Under the pieces are notes generated by a model. The model was not told where the DNA came from. It ran no database searches and worked only from the letters and a program-made list of their open reading frames with translations. A stretch of 64,000 nt of DNA from Circinella umbellata (Eukaryota; Mucoromycota; Mucoromycetes; Mucorales; Lichtheimiaceae), in NCBI GenBank assembly GCA_025093555.1, contig JAIWNF010000054.1, positions 124,001 through 188,000 of the forward strand, in the 5' to 3' direction. Positions within the stretch are counted from its first letter, which is position 1; each line of letters starts with the position of its first letter. Both the position numbers and the translations under genes were made by a program. Below, one piece after another: positions 1-10,900 of the stretch.

Positions 1-3000
1 TTAATTTGCTGTTGTGTATTTTGTTTTTCGCGAAGTTGTTGAAGGGTGATGAGGTGTCTCCTTCGTGTATAGGAATATGTAAGTTTTTGAGGGTGGTTTT
101 TTTTTCTCTATGTAAAAAATAAAATACTAATAGGTCATCAAAAGGGTCAAGAAGGAATGCATTTCCCGTTAAAGGGAGAGAAAATTTGATGAATGAAAGA
201 GAATGAAGATGAAAGGTGAAGAAAAGAAAAGGAAAAGAAAAAAAGAAAAGGAGAAGGAAAAGAGAGAAATATTATCACCCAGACAATAAGGCTGATTCTG
301 TTTCTATGGTGTTTTGATGCTAATGGTGTGTTGCCTTGTTACGGTTTTTTTTTTTTTTTTTTGGTGTGGGACGAGAATATAAAAAATAAGGAGAGCGTTA
401 TATAAAACTAAAAGGGTAAAACGATGCTGAAAACCAAAAAAGGATTGGTTTGTTACACTAAAATGAACCAAAGTTATGAGTTTGTACATCTTTTTTCTCT
501 CTTTTCCTGATACACACCTCTTCGGTTGTGTCATTCATGAGATTTCATAAATAAACAGAATTTTAATAACAAAAAAAATGAATGGACCTGTATGGAAAAT
601 ATTGTACCTGAATTTTTTTTTGTTGATAAAATGGTCCTAATGGTAATAAGAATAAAAAGCACAATGAAGAAAATGATTTGAATGGGTCTCTTGATGGATA
701 ATGTAATTTTTATTAATTTGTTATTGTGATACTATAAACCATGTGTTTCCAAGAAACATTTATATAAAAAAAACTCTCTTTGGCCAGTATAATAAATGAT
801 GCGAATGTAGTGTGTTTTGGCCACTTCATTATTATTACCAATTGCTACATGAACATAGCTTCTGCATACATGGAGCTTCGTACTCCTATTTTTTGGTTTT
901 ATTTCCTCCTCTTCTAATATTAATAGCCCCCTCTTTCTCCCCTCTTCTGCTCCATCCCCCCCAAAAAATTATTCCCCCCCCCCAAAAAAAAATCGATTCT
1001 ACCTTATAAATGAAAAACAAAACCCTAATATAGCCATACACACCCAATGGTCTGAATGTTCAAATTGGGATTTGTTTATATAAACACAGGCACATAAACA
1101 ATTGCCTTATTGGGCATAGCATTTTCGTGCAGTTTGCATTCTTTTGTGATGGGAACCGATTCATTTTGGGGGTGAATAAAACAACATGAAACAAAAAAAA
1201 AAAAAACCAGAAAAACCAGAAAAATCAAAAAAAAAAGTTTTGGATGGATAGAGCAACGCTCAAAAATAATTTTTTATTGAAAGTAATAATTTATCAACAC
1301 GTCTGTTTTACTAGAGCTATTATCATAATTTATAAAAATTCTATATTAACATTGAATCTACAAATAAAATGGTAAACATAAAAGTTCGCCAAGATAGAGA
1401 CATATGTATTTATTAGCTATCATTACATACGTACTACCATTTTATCTCTTCAAAACTTGTATACCCTATAAAGATACTACAAGTGATATTTTTGAACTCT
1501 TAAAACTTACCATTATGTCTATTTGTTAAATGAAAAAACATTCTATAATACAAATTTATATTATTAGTATCCATTATTATAGTATCATACTACGTTAAAC
1601 AATATGCTTTAAACACTTACTTTTCAGTCACTTGGAAATTATAGAAGCTTGTTAGGAAACTAAAAAACTGAAATATTCTGTAGTAAGTATACCCGATAGT
1701 ACAGATGTATAAATTATTGCTCAATAATATATGGAAAAGTTTTAATAGTTACCCAAGATACTGTATTCAAATAAGGGCGGAAAATCTATAAAAGAGAAAA
1801 GTGGAGAAAAAGGAGAAAAGAAGCAAAAATAAAATTCCTCAAGTTAAATTTCAATTTATAAGAGCTGCGTCCTATATATAAGTAACTTTGATTGAAGTAC
1901 GTAGTCGATTTACAGACCCATTGTGAAAATAGAGAATATAACATTATCAATATAAACAAGTTCGGTAGTTTATAGTATACGCTCTCTAACAGCTTTTATT
2001 AATTGTCATGCTTTACAGCCTTCATAATATTTTCTCTATTCAATTATCACCCATCTTTATTTTTATACAGTACTAGTACATTTTCTATTATCATCATTTT
2101 TTTTTCTTTTATACCTATTTACCTTTAATTATCTTCTCGGTCCTTATAAATATTTTATATTTAATCACTGTATGTATCAACTTTTTTGTCCATTTATTAA
2201 TTCTTTTCTACTATTAGTATTAACTGAAGAACAAATTGTAATTTATTTTTTGAATTTTTTCAAAAAAATTCACTGCATAGCGTGTGATAAATGGTCTCTA
2301 GAATATGCTGTGACAGTAAATGACTTAGCAAAATTTTGTGTAAATTTATTCTTAGTTACACGAGATTTTTGAAAATCAACCAAATCTTCAATGGACCCCC
2401 CTAGTTCACTCGGTTCCCTGTTGAAATCCAACCCCCAACTAACAAAAAATAACAAATCCGTAAGCTTTAGCCAATAATATTACTGCTTGAAGTAAACAAA
2501 TACCAAATTTGAACATTTGGACCTTTAGGTGTGTATGACTTTTTTTTATTCTGCCCACCATTACTTTAAAAAAATCTCATTATAATTATTATTACTATGG
2601 CTAAGAATTTATGTGTACAGCACATATGGTAATAATTATGGCAAGAAAAACTACAGCCCAGCTTTTCATGGGTATATATGAGAAGATGATCATCAACAAA
2701 TTAATTACCACGAGATATTTACTCACGTACACAGCAGCAGGACTATTCTCAACAACGATAAGAATAATAACAATAGTAATAATAATAATACAATAATATA
2801 AATATCGATAAAATTACTATATTATACATATAATAATACGAATCTAAAAGAAATTAGTTGAGGCTATAAAACACTGAAGCATAAGATTATCACACTTTAG
2901 GTTGCTGTTGTTCGTCGTCGTTGTATTGAACAATATAACGTTTTGATGGCTTATGACGATGTCAGTCATGAATGTTACTATTCACTGCTGCCGCTACTAT

Positions 3001-3187
3001 TGTTTACTTGCTTATTTTGTTTATACAACAAAGCACCAAAAGATGAAAGCGTGGCTTTCTTAAATATATAAACTATATAACAATAGACTGCATAAAAAGT
3101 AAGGCAAGTGCCCACAGCAAATTACACGCGATGCGCGTGATTTTTAATATGCGGAGTTGAATCATATTAATTTTTTTCTCTTGGTTA
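1..3187. other. Gene-free AT-rich region
   Basis: No reading frame here looks like a protein; the open frames are short and made of low-complexity AT codons. It contains poly-A/T runs, a polypurine tract near 190-268 and (AAT)-rich stretches near 2760-2800. On the minus strand the first ~100 bases are open in two frames, so the 5' end of a gene leaving the window at position 1 is possible but not supported by a start codon. Confidence 0.6.
190..268. repeat. Polypurine (A/G) tract
   Basis: About 80 bases that are almost entirely A and G on the plus strand, a CT-rich tract on the minus strand. CT-rich tracts are common just upstream of fungal start sites, so it could be the promoter of a minus-strand gene lying left of the window. 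It could equally be simple low-complexity DNA. Confidence 0.5.
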
Positions 3188-3423
3188 CAGTCACTTTGAG
3201 AAAATTGAATGTCTGTAACTAAAAAAATTAATGGCACTAAGCCAAAAATGATTATTCCTTTATGCCTAGAAATTTTGTCCTTTTGAAATAAGAGAAATGT
3301 CACAATAAGTTAAATCAAATTGACCTAAAAATGATATGTGTTTTTGACTTCAAAACGTATAGAATGGAGTTTTATTATAACATTGAATGATTTGTCATTT
3401 AGAATGACTGGCAAAGTTGTATA
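3188..3423 (+). repeat. Left terminal inverted repeat
   Basis: Pairs as reverse complement with 5646-5913. Identity is very high from about 3230 to 3423, for example GGCACTAAGCCAAAAATG near 3232. The outer part is interrupted by short indels. The last codons and stop of the transposase lie inside this arm. Confidence 0.85.
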
Positions 3424-4220
3424 GAATTTCAGCAGGTATGGGAGTATATTGTTACATGCTTCAGCAATTCTTTGTGATAGATTCTCTTCAATCATCAACC
3501 TGTGGCGGTTCATTTTCGCTTTGAAAAGAGCGCAAAACTGCTCAATTGCGTTTAGCTCTGGCAAGTAAGGAAATAAGTACATTACTCTATAACCTCTACT
3601 ACTCTCAATTTTTCTTATCACTGGATGAGACTTATGGATAGTACAGTTATTATTCATCACAAAATAACAACCCATATGACTCTCATCCATATCCATGTTC
3701 ATGATATCCAGAAGCTCATTCATAAATTTCACAAAATGGGCAGTACGTAGTTTTACCCTTTGCTGCTTTGCTTCTAGCTTGTTGTTTTCGACAGCAATCC
3801 TCTCCTCAACATCAGCATACTCTATGGTAGGCTCTTTGCTCTTTGCCTCCTGCCAGCTTTCTTTTTTTTTAGGTTTAGCCATCTTTGATGTTTGAGTTTT
3901 TGGACCTCTTTTCTTTTTAAGTGGTGGTTTTCTCATAAAAACATGGATAGCACTACTACAGTGTATAGCACCGATAATGGATGGGAGGAAGAACCAGTCT
4001 TTTCAATCTCTCCTTGGTACAGTAGGTGTTCCTTGCCTGCAGCCGACCTAGCCCAATTGTTTCTCATGTTGATGTTCAATCCAGCCTCATCAATCAAGAC
4101 ACAGTTCTTCGTATAGTCCAGATCTGAGTCTTTCCACTTCATGAACCACTCGTAATAATCTTTTATATAAATGTCATAAGTAATGTCTTTTGTGATAATA
4201 GCCTGTTCCGTTCCTATACA
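3325..4220 (-). pseudogene. Tc1/IS630-type DDE transposase, broken and N-truncated
   Basis: The first catalytic block reads VLIDEAGLNINMR (near 4100), matching the IDEAG(F/L)N...R block of fungal Tc1-like transposases. The second reads YFVMNNNCTIH where (V)MDNAxIH is usual, so the catalytic Asp is replaced by Asn. The third reads PYLPELNAIEQ and keeps the Glu. Between blocks one and two the frame shifts once (about 4035) and meets a TGA (about 4007). No N-terminal helix-turn-helix region is visible upstream of about 4220. Truncation, frameshift, stop and loss of the second acidic residue together make this inactive. The C-terminus runs into the left inverted repeat. Confidence 0.85.
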
Positions 4221-4581
4221 AGTTAGCTACTCTCATACACATAATTACTACAAATGGATGATCGGTCTTATGCTCCATCTTTTATTTGTTTATATCACTT
4301 AATTACAATTAGCGTTCTGCTTATTGTTAAATAACTAATTGAATGAATAGTATTAACTTGTGCAACAACTTTTATAGAATTGATTTTAATACTAGACAAT
4401 TCATTATATGAAGCTTTCTTGTTTCTTTTATTATAGTCAACATTTATTACTTTTATAAATGTGAACTATCCTCAAATACAACAAATTCCATTAAAACCAA
4501 CAGTACAAAAGAATCAGGTAAGTAAAAATCAGAAAACAATAAACCTTTTTATTATAAGTCATAGAAGATCAGAAAAAAAAA

Positions 4582-5109
4582 CTATTGTTTAGAACGCAAG
4601 ACACAAGTTCTACCTCTGTTCTTGCTGCTATCAATGAGATTGTAGAAACATGGATGTATAGGACGAGAGTTGCTAATCATTGCATCAATTTCCAAAACAG
4701 GTACAGATTTGCACAATCACCAAAATGATTCAGATACTTGAGCCAAAGATTAAAGATTTTTCAAGGATATAAATGATGAGAGTTCTTCCAATGAACACGG
4801 GAATAATACTTTTGCGATTTCATACATGGTTTAGATACCATCATGATGTAATCGCATCAAATAGAAGACAATGGTAAATCTGTGAATCTGGAAAGCTAAA
4901 CATGCATTCCAATGGTGGGTATTGATGGCTTCTTTGCAAAAGATACCTAAGCGCAGAAGATCATGACGTAGATCATTGTTGTTTGTAGTGGCCTGTGCCA
5001 CTTTTGCTTCACCAAAGCCTAGACTTGACCCATACGAGAGTTGGGTGAGTTTTGTCAGGGTTGCACCTGGTCTTTTATCACCACTGGCATTCGATTTGAT
5101 ATTGGTCAA
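4582..5109 (-). pseudogene. Decayed multi-copy fungal ORF of unknown function
   Basis: One continuous minus-strand frame of 176 codons, broken only by three in-frame stops and no frameshift. The readable part includes LTQLSYGSSLGFGEAKVA, then a segment on DLLRLGIFCKEA and a block LAFQIH, then TMYEIAKVLFPCSLEEL and a C-terminus near RTCVL. I associate this text with a protein family repeated many times in Rhizopus/Mucor-type genomes, from memory only; its function is unknown to me. It looks like the C-terminal part. The N-terminal part is missing or unrecognisable. Stops without indels suggest fairly recent inactivation. It sits inside the inverted repeats of the transposon, upstream of the transposase fragment and on the same strand. 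Confidence 0.6.
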
Positions 5110-5331
5110 AGTAGTACTACATAGCCAGCAATGTTGTTTATTGAATGGCTAAACACCTGCAACAATCAAATTACTAGATCATAAAAAGTGAAAAGGTTTG
5201 TACGAAATATATATACAGCTCATGATTTTTTTACCATCCTCGCAAGGGTCTGGTAATCATCTACATAAGATGATATTGCTTGTTTGTCTATCTAGATGTA
5301 AAGGTTTTTTACACAAGGCTATCGGAAACCT

Positions 5332-5605
5332 ATTCCAATGCTTATATAATGGGCCAAGGAGACAAAACAACATCTCTGTACGTAAGACAGAGGGACAGTA
5401 GAATGATGGCTGTTCAGATGGTTTGTAAATCACTTTACGAAGCACAAACATTCTGAAACAAAAGTGAACCCATTCCAATGCTTATATTATAGTCCAAAGG
5501 AACAAAACAACGTCCCAATACTACCGCTTAAGACAAAGGAACAGTAGAATGGTCGTTCAGATGATTCATAAACCAGCTTACTGGACACAAACATCTCTTT
5601 TGTTG
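5332..5605. repeat. Imperfect tandem duplication, ~140 bp period
   Basis: The segment beginning ATTCCAATGCTTATAT at 5332 returns at 5472. Shared blocks include the AAAACAAC(A/G)TC stretch and CAGTAGAATG. The second copy carries more substitutions. It lies inside the Tc1-type element, between the decayed ORF and the right inverted repeat. Confidence 0.75.
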
Positions 5606-5645
5606 CTCAACTGTGAAAACAAAAAAAAATTCCATTGTTGGCTTT

Positions 5646-5913
5646 TATACAACTTTGCCAGTCATTCTAAATGACAAATCATTCAATGTTATAATAAAAC
5701 ACCATTCTAAACGTTTTGAAGTCAAAAACACATATCATTTTTAGGTCAATTTGATTTAACTTATTGTGACATTTCTCTTATTTCAAAAGGACAAAATTTC
5801 TAGGCATAAAGGAATAATCATTTTTGGCTTAGTGCCATTATTTTTTTTGGAAAGTGATATTTATGTTTTTAGTTACAGACATTCAAAGTGACAAAATTTA
5901 CAGTTCTTTACTG
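5646..5913 (-). repeat. Right terminal inverted repeat
   Basis: Reverse complement of the left arm. It is longer than the left arm by two apparent insertions: about 20 bases between the tip CAGT and the shared TCACTTTGA, and another just inside TGTCTGTAACT. This arm ends ACTG followed by TA. Confidence 0.85.
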
Positions 5914-6151
5914 TACACACTCACACAACTCACACAGAAAGCACCACACAAAAATTAGAAAGAATCATATACAATACATATGTTAAACAGGAATGTTCAC
6001 TCCGCTTTTGCCCCAATAAACTTTTTTCACTTTTTCCTTTTCTTTCTTTTTAACTTTCCCCTTATTTTTCTCTTTTTTTTATTTATTCTTTTCTTATCCT
6101 CTCTCTTTCTCTCCCCTCTCTAACGTATTTCTAAATTTTTTGGTCAGTGTT

Positions 6152-7944
6152 ATGGTAAGCTTTATTTATTTTTGGTCTATTTTTTATTTATGTTTGCTGA
6201 CCATTCAGTATTGTTAACTAAATATTCATTTCTTCTCTTACACCAATCTGTCATTATTTCCATTTAGGATACACCTCCTCCCGAAAGTAAAGAATTATCT
6301 TTTTTCACAAATAGTCCACAACCTTTTCCGTCTTCATCTACACCATATTTACCTTCGAATAATACCATAAATATCAACACAAATTGTAATAGCAGCGGTT
6401 CATCCGACATCAAAAAAGACAGGACAAGTAATAGCAATGAAATAAAGAAACAAAGAAGGCGACATACAATTCTTAGTCGACCGATTGATATTACACTCGA
6501 AAATAACAAGAGTGATGATTACAATGATAACAATGATCATGAAGAAGAATCCTTTGATCGGATATCCGGTATATTATCCAACTTGATACAAGAAGCTAAT
6601 AATGCTGTCAATGGTATAGAGCAAGAACGTGAAGTATTATGGAGTAATAAAAATAAGCATCGCTATTCTTCTACTTCCATGTCTACTTCGACTCCTTCAG
6701 ACTTACCTCCACGACCAAAAAGTTCACTTAGTACTTGTTCCATTCGACAAGCATCTCGATTACCTCGACCCAGAAAAACATCAACATCACTTCATGAACG
6801 CAATCACAGTAATTCCTCTCATGCATCTTCTATTGAATCTTCAACCTCATCTTTGACAAACTCCTCTGCTCCATTTTCGCCAAACCAACAACAACAATCT
6901 CCACAGCAAACTATTTGTTCACCAACAACAACCGAAACTACGTCTTGTTCCGAGAAATCACCGTTATTACCTCCTTCATCACCATTAATTTCTCGGTATC
7001 ATCACCGCAGTAATAACCATAGTCTCAGCTCCTCCCGACCACTTTCTTGTCCCACCTTTGCATTGCCACCAACAAGAGAAAATAACAATAAGAAAAAAAA
7101 AAGGACTTCTCTTTTATTGGAATCATTTAAACGATTGGATTCATCAATGGCTTTAGTGGACTCTTTATCGAAAGATTTGGCAGAACAAAGAGAAAAGGAG
7201 GAAGAGGAAAATACTACGAGGCGCGCATTCAATGCATTATTTTTGGTACCTATATTGCACATACCACATGCTCTTGTATCGATTCTTTTTGACCAATCTA
7301 ACAATTCAGTCGCATCATCTTCATCATCAACAACAACAACAACAATAGCAGTGCCAAGTATAACAGGAATCGTAGCATGGGCATGTTTATTTGCTTTGGG
7401 TAATTTAATGGTGGACCACGTGGCAACGACGACAACGAATAGTGCAAGAATAATGATGACAATGAATAATAATAATGATGATCAGGATACCCTAAAAATA
7501 AAAACCACACTACCCAATAATACCCCTACAACTTTTCGTCGACTTTCATTACCGGGATCATATGATTTTGCTGGACGGAATCTTCTTCCCTGCGACAGTC
7601 AACAAGAACCAACAAACGCAGACGACGACGGTAACAATAAAACATTTTCTCCTCCTTCATCGAGTCTATCACCAATTGAAACTAGTAAAAGCTCTATTAC
7701 CGCGACAATTTCTACAACAACGACTACTACTACTACGGCAGTAGTTGCACGCCATGCATCTAGGAAACGTCGTACAGCAAGAAGATCTGTATATAGAGTG
7801 AAACCTCGACTTCAAATAGGAAGTCGTCAACATCAACAAGCAGCCCAAAATGCTACTACTTGTAGTAAAAATGGCTGGTTGTTTAATAACAAGAATCAGG
7901 ATTCTTTAGGTATTCCACTACAAACGCGGCGTAATTCTGTGTAG
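6152..7944 (+). CDS. Low-complexity protein with hydrophobic segments, function unknown
   Basis: Model: exon 1 is the start codon alone (6152-6154), followed by GTAAGC. The intron 6155-6267 has a TTAACTAA branch-point-like site and ends TAG. Exon 2 is 6268-7944. The product would be 559 aa. The upstream extension is supported by an open frame from 6268 in phase with the longer ORF and ending at a splice acceptor. The protein is rich in Ser, Thr, Asn and Pro. Recognisable parts are a helical segment SGILSNLIQEANNAV (~100-120), a basic SRLPRPRK motif, a charged helix LLESFKRLDSSMALVDSL, then two hydrophobic stretches around ALFLVPILHIPHALVSILF and GIVAWACLFALGNLMV that could be membrane helices, and a basic C-terminus. 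I do not recognise the family. The start is less certain than the rest. Confidence 0.65.
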
Positions 7945-10900
7945 ATAGTCCAATTTATAATTTTTTACGCATATATATTTCTATTATAAAGAAAACATTT
8001 TTTTTCTCCTTTTTGATATGATATATACACATGTACGGTATATTACTCTCTTTTGTCCTTTTTTCTTTTTTTTCCTTATTTTATTGCTTTAACTACTAGC
8101 TGAATCTTCTCAATGTTTGATCGATGGCATTCTCGATTTTACTGCTAATAATATTGTAATAACGAGAGAGTTGAATAATAATGGCAGAGAACAGACTGTT
8201 AATTTTATTTTCTAGAAAGAAAAAATTCATATGGTTACACAGTAAGCCATGTGAATTTCTTGGTATGCTTAAATAGTATCTTATCATAAGACTTATTTTA
8301 TGACAATATTGAGTATAACACCTGAGACTAATTTAGAACAGACAATTGTGTACAGTTTTGATAGTATTAATCATAGAAAACTTGCCATTGATTTATTTCT
8401 TAAATTATATCTTCATTAAAAAGACAAATTTTATGTAAGTATGAATGTATTTATATGATTTTTCTATACATGTACTACATAAGTTGTGCGGTGTTATTAT
8501 TATTATCAATTACACGACCAGGGAGCCTTTTTTTTTAACTTTATAAATCATGCTGTATTCCTTTATCATTAACTCTTTTTTTTATAAAAATAGATTTAAA
8601 TTTTGAAAAACACTAGAACGTGCCATTCCAAAATGGAATAATCTGTCGATAGTGATAAACCTCTTTGAATAACAAATGCTTGGCTCAATGTCTTTTTGTA
8701 ACAGTAGAAGTTTGTGTTTCTCTCTTAGTGTGTAATATTAATAATAATAATTCTGCTTCTGCTGTCGAATATTCAAAAAAGACGTGCGATTTTCTTAAAT
8801 TCACTGACTATATATAGGTATTCTTATCGACATATGGGTTTGTGGTTGGTTAGCTATTGTCTGTTTTTGATACAACCTTCTAATACCCTACCTTGTCTTT
8901 TGTGACCCAATCCAAACTATGAATCGAGAGTTACGTCAAAAGTATGGAAGCTTTGGTGGCACCGATATAATTCGCCGTCGGTTTCTGAAGAAGATTACAA
9001 GTTAAAAATGACGACGTAAGCCTACACGAAACTCAATTAACGGCTCCATTACCCTTTTCTCTCATTTCATGCAATCTTTAGATTGCCATGGACTCTTATT
9101 TCCATTCATGGTGTTTTTTAAAATGAGTCCTTAAAACCAATTTCGTCATTAATCTACAGTTTAATATGAGAATGATGGACCATCTTTTTGTATATAATAG
9201 ACTCCGTGTTAGGCCAAAACTTGTTCATTCATCTAATACTAAGTGACTTATGTCTAGTTGAACTACGTACATGTTTAGCTGCAAACTAGTTCACTTGCGC
9301 TCCAGCAATTATTAGTCTAGGCGAGGATGTAATCTGGGTCTTATCGTTTTGAATACAATAATATGATCTTAAACACATTTACATACAAATGATTTTACTG
9401 TGGCTCTTTTTTTTTGTAAAGTACGTACGTTGAACATTAAGATTGATCAGGGAGAAGCAAATAATTTTGTTACCCCTCTTTTCGGAGTTTCCCCTCTCTA
9501 TTAGTTCTTTTTATCCTTATTATTATTATCCATTATCATCAGTATTATCAGAATTATCACAATATTTTTGCCTTAATAAATATCAGAAGTTTTACAATCA
9601 ATTTAACTTTTACCTCTATCCGGTAAGAATTAATCATACTCGAAATATTGATTCGATTTTACCTGACATTGGATTCAATTCCATCTGAATTAAGGAGTTA
9701 TGTAGATATTCAATTAATTAGTAGAAAAAGGATAGCTTCTTCCTTTCACACAAAATAACAATTAGTTCACTCTCTTTCATTTTTATTGAAATAAACTCTT
9801 CATCCGACTATTTGATCATCGGTTGAATTTGCTGGTTACAAAAACCGCCCTTTCAATTATTTTTCTTTTTATTAAATAAGTTATTGATATAACTTTTCTT
9901 ATCCATTGAGTCTTTTACTCTGAATTTCTTATATTTTTTTTATTGTACGTATCAATTACGATTCGAACGGGACGTAACAATATTACGTATTAGAGTCCTG
10001 AAGCGGAAAATTTTCGATAAGTCAGATGTTCTTCTATTAGAAAACGGGGTCGCCCAATATAGTAACATTATTCACAAGAATCTAAAAGAGTACTATCTCT
10101 TGATAAATCAGTCGTTTAAGTGTCAACAGTGTATTTCTTACCATTTTAGTATATTGTATTAGAAAATATTTATTTTGGTCAAAGAACCACAACAACAATA
10201 GTAAAAACCACTACTCTTGAGACGATATATAATTAAAACTAATAACTGCTAAACATCAAGATGCTGATAATATGGTTTTCCTCCTGACAGCTGTCATGGG
10301 TTCAAAATTAGGACAGAAACAGTCAGTAACCCATTTATACCTACAACCCTATGGTATACTGTAATATAAAAAAAATAGTAATTTTTTCATGAGACAACCC
10401 GCTGTTATCAATATCGTTATCAACCGATGTGTGTTGAAAAGTCTAAAATCAATGAATTCAAATAAAGCATTTAATCCCAATTGGAATCAATGCTCCGGAA
10501 GCTTAATATTGTTGACCGTTAGCTTCCAAGTTGAACACATTAAATCAAAATAGGTGTTAAGAACATAAGCCAAATAGTTACATAAAATTGTATATATAGA
10601 TCATTATTTAGTTATTAAAGCTACATAAAAACACTACTTCTGTAAGTCTTATACAATTAAGCGTACTAATGACCATGCCAAGAACACGTCGAAAACAAAC
10701 AATGGCAACTGAATTTTTTAAAACCCCAGAATGGAGTACGTCTTTTTTTTCGTTCACAAAAATGATAGATCTTTATATAGCATGCGTACACTTCGACATT
10801 GAATTTGTTCCGAGTTTATGTTGAGGATTAATTAATAGATTAAGCATATTGTAACCATATAAAAAAACAAAAAAGTGATGGAAAAGGTTATGTTCCACTC

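Larger units (their letters stand above)
3188..5913 (-). mobile_element. Tc1/mariner-type element with long inverted repeats
   Basis: A 2.7 kb unit bounded by inverted repeats of about 240 bp and flanked by TA dinucleotides (3186-3187 and 5914-5915), as expected for Tc1/mariner insertions. Both tips read CAGT inward from the TA. On the minus strand it contains a broken IS630/Tc1-type transposase (3325-4220) and, upstream of it, a decayed ORF of a different family (4582-5109). Neither is intact, so the copy is non-autonomous. Its right end lies about 240 bases upstream of the start codon at 6152, so it may affect that promoter. The exact outer ends are inferred, because the outermost 40-60 bases differ by small insertions between the two arms. 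Confidence 0.8.

Noticed and set aside
1..120. Minus-strand open frame at the left edge (text such as HIPIHEGDTSSPFNNF)
   Set aside because: Two overlapping frames are open, there is no start codon or convincing splice site, and the sequence is cut by the window.
8918..9020. Short coding-looking patch with KVWKLWWHRYN
   Set aside because: Only about 35 codons, no start, no splice context, no family.
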